From Eubacteriaceae bacterium Marseille-Q4139 (GTDB taxonomy: Bacteria > Bacillota > Clostridia > Lachnospirales > Lachnospiraceae), in NCBI GenBank assembly GCA_018223415.1, contig JAGTTQ010000001.1, positions 1,130,365-1,194,364 of the forward strand: 64,000 nt of DNA, given 5' to 3'. The notes under the pieces were generated by a model. It made no database searches. It was not told the DNA's origin and was given only the letters and a program-made list of their open reading frames with translations. A program made the translations under genes and the position numbers. The stretch's first letter is position 1. Every line of letters starts with the position of its first letter. Shown here in pieces: positions 33,275-42,452 of this stretch.

Positions 33275-34661
33275 TCAGGCAATCCACTCCTTTGGCAGCT
33301 CCAGCTGGCGGACTTCTTCCTCGCTCAGCTCCACAAATCCATCTTCGTTGTCGGGCACTTCGTTGCCGGAAATTTCTCGTTCCCAGCCACGCTGCCGCCC
33401 ATATCCAGCAAACATCCGGGGGTTAGAAAAAGGGCTTCCAGCCAATCACCACCGTGTTCATGATCTCGTTGATATTGTGCAGCTGCCAACGCTTCGGCTC
33501 CTCAAAGGCGTGTCCCAACGCTTCCTTGAACAGCTGCTTGGAGCAAACCACATTGCCGGTGTAGTGTTCCAGGAAGCCCTGAATTTGCCCGGCTTCGGTA
33601 TCCTCCGGCATGAAGTCCTTCTGGACTTCCACCAACTGCTTTTGAATCTCCTTTGAAAATTTCATGGAATACTCGCCGCTGCGGTAAATGGTCATAGCCT
33701 CCGCCCACACCTGCAACAGATATTCCCTGGAAACAGCTTCATCCTCCAGAATGTGAACCTCCGCTTTCTCCGGGTAAATCATCACTGGTAGGAACCGCCG
33801 GTTTCCGGCTCGATCAAGGGGTAAGAAGTCCAGCGTGTTGGAGGAACCGCCGAACACACACTGCCGCAGACGGTCTTTGGGCTGGGATTCATAGGGTGTG
33901 CGATAGGTTTCCTTTTGGCGGCTGATAAAGGAGCGGATCTCCTCGATGCTCTTGGCGTTACTGGTGGCCAGCATCTCCGACATCTCGATGATCCAGTGGC
34001 CTTGCAGCTTGGCAAACACCTTGTCATCATCCAGCTTTTTCAGGTCATCGGAGAACCACTCATCCTGTATAGCCAGGAAGCGAAAGAAGGTAGACTTTCC
34101 GGCTCCCTGGCCGCCCACCAGACAGAGCAGCTCCTCATATTTGGAACCTGGATGGAACACCCGGCGGATGGCTCCCAGCAGGAAGTGTTTGAGCATTTCT
34201 TCCACATAGTTGCTCTCATCTGCCCCCAGAAAGTGATGCAGACAGGAGCTTATCCGGGGCTTGCCGTCCCACACCAGACTGTTCAGCACATCCTGAATGG
34301 GGTGATAGCAGTTTTCGTTTGCCACGATGGAGAGCGCCGCCATCAGCTTCTTTTCACTGGTCAAACCGTAGTTCTGCTCAAAGTAAAGGAGCAGATACTT
34401 GACATCGGTATCAGTCAGGGCGCTGGTACTTCTGCGCCAGCCCAGATCCCGCACAATATCAACACGGTCGGTCAGCAGATTCAGCCGGATTGCGCCCCGC
34501 AAAAGCGGATCTTGGCAAAACACCGTGCGGCAATTTCCAATGGTGTTAGCCGGTTGTCCTTTTTCCGTCGTGGAAAGGCTTTCCTGCACTTCATCAACGG
34601 TCAATTCCTCACTTTCGTCCTGCTGGGTTGCAGGCACTAAACTCTGAGATTCGCTGTTCAA
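33275..34661 (-). pseudogene. VapE-like P-loop ATPase with a 3' frameshift
   Basis: The main frame (TTG at 34661 after GAGGAGGTGAG; 412 aa) has Walker A LVGGQGAGKSTFFRFL and the virulence-associated E (VapE/primase-helicase-like) core, ending prematurely at WKPFF. Dropping one T from the TTTTT run at about 33428-33432 joins it to the next frame, giving KPFSNPRMFAGYGRQRGWER through LPKEWIA, stop at 33275. The added 46 residues fit the expected C-terminus. This is either a real disabling mutation or a homopolymer sequencing error. The product probably primes or unwinds the element's DNA. Confidence 0.7.
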
Positions 34662-34716
34662 TGTTTCTCACCTCCTCAAGAGAAAAGCATCTGATTTGTT
34701 CGCAAAATCAGATGCC

Positions 34717-35943
34717 TTAAAGCTCTATATCCTGTTTTTCCCGCTGCTTTTTCCGGTTGTATTCTCTCTGTGCGCTATCCTGCTTGGCTTTTTTCAGGAA
34801 AGCAAGAATGGATTCCTTGGCCTTTTCCTGAATCTGCTGTTTACCAGCCTGCTTGACCTCCGGCTGCATCAGCTTCTTCTGGATTTTTGTCAGCGCAGAC
34901 TGCATGGCATTTTTGATTTTGGAGATCACTCCATCCAGCCGGGCAGCGGCATACTCACGCTCTTTTTGCGGCGCTTTCCGTTCCGGCGAGAGTACCCAGT
35001 TTTTCGTTTCCTCCACCAGCCGGATATCCTCCTTATGGGTTTCCAGCCGGACAGCATCGGTGACAACCTCCACCGCCTTGTCATAGGCAATATCCGAAAC
35101 TTCCTCCACCAGTGTTTCCACATCCTCGATTTTCAGGGTCAGCTCCTCCAGCTTCTGTTCCTGGGCGGCCAACTGCTCCTTTTGCTTCATCAGGATATAG
35201 TCCTGTTTCTCCAGATACGCCCGCCCACCATAGGACGGCTCCTGCTCCAAATGCACCCCATGTTTGCGGCTGATGTCAAAGAGCAGCGTGCGGCATACTG
35301 CATCAAAGGTTTGTTTTCGATTGTTGTGTTTGCCCTTGGGCTTACTCGGATCAGGCAATTCAAAGCCCAGTTCCTCCAGCGCCTTTTCCTGCTGGGGGCA
35401 CAACTCCCCATACCGGTTTTTGCAGTCAAACACATGGCGCTCGTGGATGTGAGGCGTACCCTCATCCAGATGCAGCGCCCAGTCCAGAATGTGGATATGG
35501 GAACCAAAGCGCCGTTCAAACTCCTCGTAAAATTCGCTGACAATGAGTGCCAGAGTACCCGCTGGAACGGATTCTTCCATGGTGCCGATCTGGTAAATGC
35601 TTTCCTCTGGGCAGGTCTTGTTGTTTTTCAAAAGATCTTCTACCGTGCGGTTGCGCTCAGTGTGCCGGGTTTTCTCGTTTCGGGCATTCTGGGCATCTAC
35701 ATGGTCGGAGTAATGCTCGTAGTAATACATCCGCTCAATTTCTTCAAAGCTGAAATCTGGCTGTTCCGGGTTCTCCCGAAGTTCCGGGGTAGTGAAGCCA
35801 CGGTAGCAGTCCCAGTACACATTTTTCTTAGCTCGCTGGGTATCAATGTGTTCGCTGTTTTCCACATCAAACCGGCGGTCATTGTGCCGGGGATTATAGG
35901 TGCCATGCTTGCCGGAGCGTCCGTTGTGCCGTGTCAGTTTCAA
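34717..35943 (-). CDS. MobV-type relaxase (Mob/Pre family) of the island
   Basis: 408 aa. N-terminal MKLTRHNGRSGKHG and NPRHNDRRFDVENS, and the His triad motif LDEGTPHIHERHVF, which mark the Mob_Pre relaxase family; a long C-terminal coiled coil follows. The start is a TTG (35943) preceded by GGAGGG. It would nick an oriT just upstream (repeats at 36018-36200) and use the ICE channel in trans. It is unrelated in type to the relaxase of the tet(W) element. Confidence 0.9.
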   Translation of the reverse strand: MKLTRHNGRSGKHGTYNPRHNDRRFDVENSEHIDTQRAKKNVYWDCYRGFTTPELRENPEQPDFSFEEIERMYYYEHYSDHVDAQNARNEKTRHTERNRTVEDLLKNNKTCPEESIYQIGTMEESVPAGTLALIVSEFYEEFERRFGSHIHILDWALHLDEGTPHIHERHVFDCKNRYGELCPQQEKALEELGFELPDPSKPKGKHNNRKQTFDAVCRTLLFDISRKHGVHLEQEPSYGGRAYLEKQDYILMKQKEQLAAQEQKLEELTLKIEDVETLVEEVSDIAYDKAVEVVTDAVRLETHKEDIRLVEETKNWVLSPERKAPQKEREYAAARLDGVISKIKNAMQSALTKIQKKLMQPEVKQAGKQQIQEKAKESILAFLKKAKQDSAQREYNRKKQREKQDIEL

Positions 35944-36017
35944 TTTTCATCCCTCCATTCTCCGTTGATTTTTCCCGAAGGGGAGCAGCGGCGAAGCCGC
36001 TAAACCTGCGGATTTCT

Positions 36018-36200
36018 GCGTCAGGTAATACCCAGTACGAGTTGACGCAAGGCATCAACTCTCCCTGGGCAAGGCGTTTCACCCTTGACCCGATGGGGCG
36101 GCTGCCCTCAACCCGCCAATGGGCTTTGCCCCTTGACCCCAACAGGGCGCTGCGCCCCTGTACCCAGCACAAAGGGCTTGCCGCCCTCTGTACTCCTTGA
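36018..36200. repeat. Palindrome-rich region 5' of the MobV relaxase, candidate oriT
   Basis: GCGTCA...TGACGC (36018-36047) overlaps GAGTTGA...TCAACTC (36039-36061). It is followed by about five degenerate tandem units of 23-29 bp, each a GGGC-loop-GCCC hairpin plus CTTGACCC-like sequence (about 36067-36196). Frames open through this region are low-complexity products of the repeat and are not accepted as genes. The whole gap between relaxase and next gene is 35944-36353. Confidence 0.55.
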
Positions 36201-36353
36201 CTTCCAACACTTGTACGGTTTCTGTCAGCTCCTCCGGCTCTGAATGCTCCTTTTGTCGCATTTCCCGGCAGGGTGATGCAGGGGTATCCCGTTACCAATT
36301 CACCGCAAAATACCGGGTGCAGACCCGCTATTTTCCTGTAAATTGACCCGGTT

Positions 36354-36659
36354 TCAGACGCTCTTCTTGTCCGTCCGCAAGACCTGAAATCCGTGCTGTT
36401 TGGCGTATTCTCTGGCAGCCGCCAACCTCTCCTCACTGTACGGCGGTACCAGACGGATGGACAGGCGGGACTTGTCCATCACATAGGTCACACTGCCCTC
36501 AGTGGTGCTGCGCTCCAACCGGCACAGCTGGGGATACTTGCGGCTGAACTCGGCCAGCCTGCGCTTCAGATCGGCGTTGAAGGTGTAGATACTGGCGGTG
36601 TCCTCCGCCTCGTTCCAGTTGATGATGGTTTCTTTCTCATACTTAGACAGCTTCGTCAT
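36354..36659 (-). CDS. Small conserved protein, relative of the 7837-8118 product
   Basis: 101 aa from an ATG at 36659 (GGAGGATCTGT), overlapping the upstream gene by 17 nt. MTKLSKYEKETIINWNEAED opens it, RRLAEFSRKYPQ lies in the middle and RLVPPYSEERLAAA near the end, paralleling the ICE protein MKLSRYEQETIILYNQAEA...REPYSAERRKAA. Function unknown. Confidence 0.7.
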   Translation of the reverse strand: MTKLSKYEKETIINWNEAEDTASIYTFNADLKRRLAEFSRKYPQLCRLERSTTEGSVTYVMDKSRLSIRLVPPYSEERLAAAREYAKQHGFQVLRTDKKSV

Positions 36660-36936
36660 ACAGATCCTCCTCATAGTCGGTGTTTTCCTTTGCCAAACGC
36701 AGGCGGCGCTTGGCACGGTAATACTCGTCCATCTCCGTACGGAGCTGATGATAAAAGCCGGTGTACCAGCTTTCTTCCATCTCCGTTTCCATCTTCCGGG
36801 CCAGCTCCAGCATCCGATGTTTGGCCTGAGGGTCAACGGTTAAGGCGGTCAGCCATTTCAGCCGTGTCACCGTGTTGTGGTGGTTGGGACAGGCAAAGTC
36901 GTACAGTACTTTCTTTTCCCGGATACTCAACTTCAT
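36643..36936 (-). CDS. Small conserved helical protein, unknown
   Basis: 97 aa from an ATG at 36936 (TAGGAGGTTGATTTTT). MKLSIREKKVLYDFACPNHH, then a charged helical body ending ENTDYEEDLYDEAV. It overlaps the next gene, so the two are translationally coupled and precede the relaxase. No motif recognised. The following 313 bp (36937-37249) hold no gene, only the divergent promoter of the repressor. Confidence 0.65.
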   Translation of the reverse strand: MKLSIREKKVLYDFACPNHHNTVTRLKWLTALTVDPQAKHRMLELARKMETEMEESWYTGFYHQLRTEMDEYYRAKRRLRLAKENTDYEEDLYDEAV

Positions 36937-37218
36937 AAAAATCAACCTCCTAAAAGTTTATTTTCCATGTGTTAGTTGCCGGTTTGCCTGCAATCGCTCC
37001 TGCCCGGATTTTCCCCGGCGTATTGTCCTTCTTGATGCGCTCCTGTCATGGCGTCACTTCCCCAAAGGTCATACCCCTTGCAGCCGGTCATTCAGTTTTC
37101 AAGGTTCTATGTCTCCTGACAAAACTCATTTTACCGAAAAAACAGGCTCTCTCCCGTATGTCCAAAACGATGGAAAATGGCTTGAAATCAGCATATTTCC
37201 ACGCTTATGGAATCATGG

Positions 37219-37224
37219 TATAAT
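37219..37224 (+). promoter_or_regulatory. Extended -10 promoter of the XRE repressor gene
   Basis: TGGTATAAT, a perfect -10 with TG extension, 44 nt before the ATG at 37268. The -35 is poor (TTTCCA at the expected distance). Confidence 0.55.
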
Positions 37225-37267
37225 GATGATAAACGGAAGGATTTTCCTAATGAGAGGGGGATTGTGG

Positions 37268-38116
37268 ATGCACACAAAACTGTCTATCCCGGAACGATTA
37301 AAGGATTTGCGGGTGGTGGATAAGCACCTAACCCTGGAGCAGCTGGCCGAGCAGACAGGGCTTTCCAAATCTGCTCTCAGCAAATATGAGAGCGACGACT
37401 ATAAGGACATCAGTCCCTTTGCCATCGCTACGCTGGCGGAATTTTATGGGGTGTCCACCGATTACCTGATGGGGTTGTCGGAAAATAAAAATCACCCAAA
37501 CACAGAGCTTCAGGCCCTGCATTTGAGTGATGATATGGTTACATTATTGAGCAGCGGAAAAATCAACAACCGGCTGCTGTGTGAGATTGCCACACATGAG
37601 AACTTCCAGCGACTGATGACGGATATTGAGATTTTCGTTGATCGGATCGCCGATATGCGAATTGCCCAGATGAATCTGGTGCTGGAGGCCACCCGGCAGG
37701 AAGTGATCCGCAGTCATGCGCCGGGGGATAACGACCTTTATGTCCGCACGCTGGAGCTCGGCCAGGTACAGGAGAGTGATTTTTTCAGCCACACGATCCA
37801 TGATGATCTGGACAGTATCGTTCAGGATATTCGTCAGGCTCATGTCACCGACCGTACCACCGCTGATTCGCAGCCGACTTTCACAGAGGTCAAGGAAAAG
37901 TTTGACCGTGCCATGCAGCTGGGCAGTAATGAGGAACGGGTGATTCATGAGTTTTGCGACCAGATGCAAATTCCATTTGACAAGATTGCTTCCGAGGATT
38001 TCTCAGCGTTTATGCGGATACTGAGCCTGTCTAAACTGCTTAAAAATCCCAACAATATGAGGGGAAAGGCCCGGCCACAGGCATACCATGGGACAAAGAA
38101 GAAAAAGCGCAAGTAA
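37268..38116 (+). CDS. XRE-family repressor-like regulator
   Basis: 282 aa on the plus strand. Start at 37268 chosen for GAGGGGG 7 nt upstream; an in-frame ATG at 37250 also has GGAAGG. N-terminal Cro/C1-type HTH (RLKDLRVVDKHLTLEQLAEQTGLSKSALSKYES), then FYGVSTDYLMGLSENKN and a helical C-terminal domain with no recognised peptidase motif. Divergent from the mobilization genes and convergent with the R-M gene, with a bidirectional terminator between. Likely controls the island's mobilization genes. Confidence 0.85.
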   Translation: MHTKLSIPERLKDLRVVDKHLTLEQLAEQTGLSKSALSKYESDDYKDISPFAIATLAEFYGVSTDYLMGLSENKNHPNTELQALHLSDDMVTLLSSGKINNRLLCEIATHENFQRLMTDIEIFVDRIADMRIAQMNLVLEATRQEVIRSHAPGDNDLYVRTLELGQVQESDFFSHTIHDDLDSIVQDIRQAHVTDRTTADSQPTFTEVKEKFDRAMQLGSNEERVIHEFCDQMQIPFDKIASEDFSAFMRILSLSKLLKNPNNMRGKARPQAYHGTKKKKRK

Positions 38117-38153
38117 AAAGGAAGCGCTCAAAATAAAATGAGCGCTTCCTTTT
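38115..38153. terminator. Bidirectional terminator between the repressor and R-M genes
   Basis: Perfect 15-bp arms AAAAGGAAGCGCTCA / TGAGCGCTTCCTTTT with an 8-nt A-rich loop. A and T tracts on both sides serve both convergent genes. Confidence 0.9.
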
Positions 38154-38155
38154 GA

Positions 38156-41100
38156 TTAAATGGAAATTTTCTTGGATATTAGTGCATCCAATTTTTCAAT
38201 GATTTCCTTCTGACTATTTTGTACTGATATAAACTTCTGGGCAATCTCCTTTTGAAGTGAAAGGCTAATATTTCCTTCACCGTCGACGGGAATTGGTACC
38301 ATAATGTCGTTTAACATCGAAGGATATAGTTTCGTAAATTCATCTTCTCCGTTATCGCCTTTTCGACCTTTAGCCAGCTCCCGGAATATGGGTTCCAATG
38401 TAAATTTCATATAATCGAAGTCCAAATCTTGACGCCCGTTTTTAGGAACCAAGATTCCACGATCTCCGTTAATAGAAAATTTACCATCCAGAATAAGAAT
38501 CGTACCTGCAAATCCATTTGTTGACCATGTCATATAACGACCATCATAATCGTAGGTATCTAAATGGGTCAGTGTCCCTTGACTTGATGCCGAGTAGACA
38601 GGATAGGGGCCTGAGTGTAGGTTCCCGTACTTTTTGGTGTACTTTGACTTTCCTTTAATAGTGTCAAATAGCTCACTCAAAGGCAAATATTCAATCGCAT
38701 ATTCGTCACAATTCGGCACAATAGAAACCTGTGAGAGATTTGCAATTTGTTCAACAACAGTTTCTTTGGTTTGTTCCAAAGTTACATAACCTGCGGCGAT
38801 TTCTTTTTGCTTTTCAAGCCAAGGCTCTCCGTTATGGTCTACCGGAACAGCAAATTTTACAGATTGAATCATAAATGGTGGTAGCGATGTGTACTCATTC
38901 TCTCCATTATCGCCTTGCCGCCCTTTTTTAAGCTCTCTAAAAATAGGTTCCAAGGTATATTTTGCGTACTCCAGGTCTATATTTGTGTCTTTCAGCAGGA
39001 GTATTCCACGGTGGTTGGTTGCGGAAAAAGGTGATCTGTGAATCATCATGTAGCCCGCTAAACCATCTATTGCCCATGTCAATGCCGGAACATTATAATC
39101 ATAGGAATCGATCTGCGCAAATGGTCCAAATGTGTTGCCAGAATATAATGGATACTCACCAGTGTGTTCATGTACATAGCTTCGAGTATATTTTCCGTCG
39201 CCACGAACAATATCAAACACCTGGGTAATGGGAATTTCTAAAAACTGAAGGTCCTCATCGTTTTTTTTTTCAACTTCAGCCAATGGTTCATCAAGTTCAG
39301 ACAATGTGTTAATCGTATCAGCAAGTAAAACTCTAAAGTCATTTACTCCGATTATCTTGGATTCTTCCTCGATACCAAGAGCCTGCCGTTCTTCGTGATT
39401 CCACCATCGTTCCACGCACCAATGAGTTCCGTTGTAAAAGTCATCAATGCTCGAAATTTTGCATCTCTTATCACCAATCATGTTCAATGTGTTGGCAAAG
39501 CTCGTTTTCGCACCCTTGAACATATTAAAAAGATCAGATGCAACCTGCAAATCATTTTGATCGATGTCAAAACGGTACACATCACGAGTTTCTCCGATTT
39601 CCGAACACAAATAGGTAAATACTGGGGAGGTTTGGCGCTGAAGCGTAGGCACACCATCCACCATAACAGGTGCTTTTTTTGTCAGAGCAAGAATGTAAGT
39701 TTTTTTGTTAGTTGTGAAGAAAGTGTTTAACGGAAGAGAGATGACAGCATCAATTTCACACTGCTCCAATATAAAGTCACGGAGCTTTTTGTCGTTACTG
39801 CGGTTCATAATACCATCAGGCACGACAATAAACGCTTTTCCATTTGGTTTGAGGGCACGAATAATCCATTCCATGAACAAACCTTCGATACCCATTGCGC
39901 TTACAGAAAAGTATTTCTTGAGTGTATCATCCTTGGAAATCTCTTCCTTCAAATTACTACTTCCGCTCATAACATAAGGCGGATTCGTTAAAATCAGATC
40001 ATACTGATCATGGACAGGCTTTGCCAAGGTTCCAAGAATCGAGTTGGTCTGAAGCAAAAATGTGTCGTTAAAAAGTTTAGCAAATTTATCTGTCATTTCT
40101 GGATGCTCTCGGAGCAAACCAGACATATAAATCAGCATATTTGCTTTAGCAAGAATGATTGTTTTTTGTTCGTCCTTATCAAATCCTTTGTCAAAACCAC
40201 TCAGCGTAATTTGGGGCTTTAGCTCTCCATCCTCCACTTTATAGAATCGGTGCAAATCGTGAAGAATCGGTTCAAGCAAGAATTTTCCGACGCCACACGC
40301 CGGATCGCAAATCTTCATACCCGGAGCGATGTCTATCATATTGACAATAGCTCGAACTACCTTCAAGGGTGTAAAGTATTGACCCCAATTTTTCTTACTG
40401 ATTGATTCTTTCAAGAATGTTTCAAACAGCTTGCTTTTGAAGTCATAGTCTATGTTCTCTAAAGTCCCAAAATCATTAAAACGCTTAAGAATTTTGTGGA
40501 AAACAGTCGCATATCCAGAAACAGCCTTGTCATCTTTGGATACAAAAATTGTTCCATTGATAATGGTAGTTTTATCCTTCGGGTTGCCAGGGAAAAGAGC
40601 TTTAATCTTTACTCGTACCGTGGAAGCATAATATTCAAGCACCTCATTCTCATTATTGCCAGAGTATTTTCCCAGCAAATCATAGAATGAATACATTCCC
40701 TTCAAAACACCTAAATCGCTGAGGTATTTGAAGATGAAAATCTCAACAAAGGTGTACAAACAATTTTCAGGCGTAGCTCCTGAAACAGCCCATAAATCTT
40801 GCCATACTTTTTCGGCCAGAGGCAGAGGATCAACAGACGCAGCAGCCTTGATTTGATTATTGGTAGCATTAATAGAGGCTCGAATCTTATTGATGAGGGT
40901 AATACACTCTGTGCTACTCTTGTCAAAATTTAATGTAATGCGGCTACCATCTTCCTGTAGAATTTCTTGACCGGTAGCGGGGTTAATCCAAAAAGTTTTC
41001 TTGCCGTCAGTAACAATGTAAACTTTTGCCTGCAATATCTGAGCTGTCCCAATTTCTTGTGCAATAGCTTTAGCAATCTGCTTTTCGGTTCGCAACTCCT

Positions 41101-41314
41101 GAGGGGTCTTATACTCGATAGCTGCGATAATAATTGGCTTTTTAACAATCAAGGCATCCGGCTTTTTTCCCTCATATGCCTCATAGTCTTTATCGGGAAT
41201 AATCTTCGCTCCTTTAAGAGCTTTTAATGTAGTAGCGCCAATATTGTAGAAATTCCAATCGCCCATTTTTTCAGGAGCTTCTATCAAATTACGCTGAATC
41301 AGTTCTTCACTCAA
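38156..41314 (-). CDS. Single-chain restriction-modification-specificity protein (type IIG-like)
   Basis: 1,052 aa. N-terminal PD-(D/E)XK-like nuclease motif (P52 D53 ... E67-Y-K69, context KPDALIVKKP and AAIEYKT). Helical linker. N6-adenine methyltransferase with DPACGVGKFLLEP (337-348) and NPPY (444-447). Two repeated target-recognition domains follow (from about 690 and 880), each with a GxYPxYS motif and a FRELxKGRxGDNGE(N/D)E motif, like HsdS halves. No helicase is present, so it is not a classical type I enzyme; it fits type IIG/BcgI-like single-chain enzymes with a bipartite site. TTG start inside the regulator's stop codon region (GGAG upstream). Much AT-richer than the ICE, so recently acquired cargo. 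Confidence 0.85.
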   Translation of the reverse strand: MSEELIQRNLIEAPEKMGDWNFYNIGATTLKALKGAKIIPDKDYEAYEGKKPDALIVKKPIIIAAIEYKTPQELRTEKQIAKAIAQEIGTAQILQAKVYIVTDGKKTFWINPATGQEILQEDGSRITLNFDKSSTECITLINKIRASINATNNQIKAAASVDPLPLAEKVWQDLWAVSGATPENCLYTFVEIFIFKYLSDLGVLKGMYSFYDLLGKYSGNNENEVLEYYASTVRVKIKALFPGNPKDKTTIINGTIFVSKDDKAVSGYATVFHKILKRFNDFGTLENIDYDFKSKLFETFLKESISKKNWGQYFTPLKVVRAIVNMIDIAPGMKICDPACGVGKFLLEPILHDLHRFYKVEDGELKPQITLSGFDKGFDKDEQKTIILAKANMLIYMSGLLREHPEMTDKFAKLFNDTFLLQTNSILGTLAKPVHDQYDLILTNPPYVMSGSSNLKEEISKDDTLKKYFSVSAMGIEGLFMEWIIRALKPNGKAFIVVPDGIMNRSNDKKLRDFILEQCEIDAVISLPLNTFFTTNKKTYILALTKKAPVMVDGVPTLQRQTSPVFTYLCSEIGETRDVYRFDIDQNDLQVASDLFNMFKGAKTSFANTLNMIGDKRCKISSIDDFYNGTHWCVERWWNHEERQALGIEEESKIIGVNDFRVLLADTINTLSELDEPLAEVEKKNDEDLQFLEIPITQVFDIVRGDGKYTRSYVHEHTGEYPLYSGNTFGPFAQIDSYDYNVPALTWAIDGLAGYMMIHRSPFSATNHRGILLLKDTNIDLEYAKYTLEPIFRELKKGRQGDNGENEYTSLPPFMIQSVKFAVPVDHNGEPWLEKQKEIAAGYVTLEQTKETVVEQIANLSQVSIVPNCDEYAIEYLPLSELFDTIKGKSKYTKKYGNLHSGPYPVYSASSQGTLTHLDTYDYDGRYMTWSTNGFAGTILILDGKFSINGDRGILVPKNGRQDLDFDYMKFTLEPIFRELAKGRKGDNGEDEFTKLYPSMLNDIMVPIPVDGEGNISLSLQKEIAQKFISVQNSQKEIIEKLDALISKKISI

Positions 41315-41507
41315 TGGTATCTGCTCCTTCCTGCCCCGTACTGGTGGCGTTTAGATAGGCATCTATGTCATCTTTACGGATGCGCCAGCTTCGACTTCCA
41401 ACTTTGGAAGCAACAAGTTCCTTAGAGGCAATCATTCGCCGTACCGTTTTATCGCATACTTTCAAATATTCAGCCGCTTGAGCAACTGTAAATAGTTCGT
41501 CTGCCAT
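41307..41507 (-). CDS. Excisionase/MerR-type HTH regulator coupled to the R-M gene
   Basis: 66 aa from an ATG at 41507. The helix-turn-helix (LFTVAQAAEYLKVCDKTVRRMIASKELVASKVGSRSWRI by position 4-42) is of the HTH_17 excisionase type. It overlaps the R-M start by 8 nt and has its own strong promoter. Two roles fit: a C-protein-like controller of R-M expression, or an excisionase for the island; the tight coupling to R-M favours the first. Confidence 0.8.
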   Translation of the reverse strand: MADELFTVAQAAEYLKVCDKTVRRMIASKELVASKVGSRSWRIRKDDIDAYLNATSTGQEGADTIE

Positions 41508-41530
41508 AACACATTCACCCCATTTTGTCA

Positions 41531-41559
41531 AGTATATCATTATTTTTTATGGGGTGCAA
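41531..41559 (-). promoter_or_regulatory. Promoter of the HTH regulator and R-M gene
   Basis: Minus strand TTGCAC (41559-41554), 17 bp, TATACT (41536-41531) with TG extension, 24 nt before the ATG, with GGGGTG as the ribosome site. Confidence 0.75.
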
Positions 41560-41597
41560 TATGTTTGGGGGAAATTTTGCGAATTTATCAAACTCAA

Positions 41598-41646
41598 ATG
41601 GACAATAAAGGATTTAATTGGACAATCTATGTTTTCGATTGTCCAA
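41598..41646. promoter_or_regulatory. Candidate operator of the R-M regulator
   Basis: Perfect inverted repeat TTGGACAATC / GATTGTCCAA with a 9-nt spacer (41618-41646) and a third half-site ATGGACAATA at 41598-41607, about 40 bp upstream of the -35. The stretch 41560-41720 is AT-rich and carries no gene. Confidence 0.6.
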
Positions 41647-41720
41647 AAATTCTTTATTTTTGAAGATTAATAGACGGGATAAACCATTGACATTTTTATT
41701 TTGAGTATATTGTTAAAATA

Positions 41721-42005
41721 CTAATCACTATTATGGTGGTGTTTGAGTAACTCATACACTTCTTTCATAAGCATCATTCCTAAGGAAAAACCGTATTGAA
41801 ATTGTGCTTCCAACTCCATACAGTGAACATCGATCACATGGGTGTGAAACTGGTTGACCAGCTCCATCTGCTCTTTAGAAAGCTTTTCCTCTAACTCGGT
41901 AAGCAGCTCTCCAGTGTGCCTATGTAGCTTGCGGTATTCTTTTTCATGGGGAACTACCTGTTCTGCGGGGTAGATATTACCACAATATAAGTCATCTAAC
42001 ACCAT
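41721..42005 (-). CDS. DUF6809 family protein
   Basis: 94 aa, MVLDDLYCGNIYPAEQVVPH through GMMLMKEVYELLKHHHNSD, the DUF6809 pattern of small helical proteins found in Firmicutes mobile elements. Starts 1 nt after the TnpV stop, so it is in the same transcript. Function unknown. Confidence 0.75.
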   Translation of the reverse strand: MVLDDLYCGNIYPAEQVVPHEKEYRKLHRHTGELLTELEEKLSKEQMELVNQFHTHVIDVHCMELEAQFQYGFSLGMMLMKEVYELLKHHHNSD

Positions 42006-42006
42006 C

Positions 42007-42399
42007 TCACAGCACCTCTTTTGTATTATAGATCAGTTCGTGACTGACAATTTCCTCCGCACGGTTTCGGATGCTGTTCATGGCTCCGACCCATGCCATC
42101 TGATCTTGGACTTTCAATTCCTCTGTGATTCCCTCAACTTCTTTCATATGGGCAATGATACAATCCAACCGGTTCTGTGCCTGCTCGTTCAAATCGCTCA
42201 GATATGTCCAGAGTTTGCCAGTCAAGATCAGGTCATTATACTGGGCTGGATGGCACTGCTCCAGATAGGCTTTGTGCATACGGCCCCAAATCCCAATGGG
42301 GCGGTTTTCCTCCGGCAGCTGTAAGTCTGGGATGTAATAATCACCGACCAGCGTATAGCCGATGCCGTTTTCACTGGTTTTCTTCGGTAAGTGTTCCAT
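42007..42399 (-). CDS. tnpV: TnpV family protein of the island
   Basis: 130 aa from an ATG at 42399 (GGAGGTCGCTT). YTLVGDYYIPDLQLPEENRP, WGRMHKAYLEQCHP and MAWVGAMNSIRNRAEEI match TnpV. Unlike the ICE copy at 3188-3544 it is a free-standing gene. It is the last gene before the right junction with virD4. Confidence 0.8.
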   Translation of the reverse strand: MEHLPKKTSENGIGYTLVGDYYIPDLQLPEENRPIGIWGRMHKAYLEQCHPAQYNDLILTGKLWTYLSDLNEQAQNRLDCIIAHMKEVEGITEELKVQDQMAWVGAMNSIRNRAEEIVSHELIYNTKEVL

Positions 42400-42452
42400 A
42401 AGCGACCTCCTGTATTCGATTTTTCTCCGAATCCAGCTGATCGTATCCCTGT

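Noticed and set aside
36018..36200. CRISPR array
   Set aside because: Units are degenerate, contiguous hairpins with no constant repeat and spacer structure, and there are no cas genes.
35894..36436. 180-codon minus frame
   Set aside because: Low-complexity translation of the tandem palindromes before the MobV gene; it ends inside the relaxase start.
38156..41314. Classical type I restriction system
   Set aside because: No HsdR helicase anywhere near; nuclease, methylase and both recognition halves are in one chain, which fits type IIG-like enzymes better.
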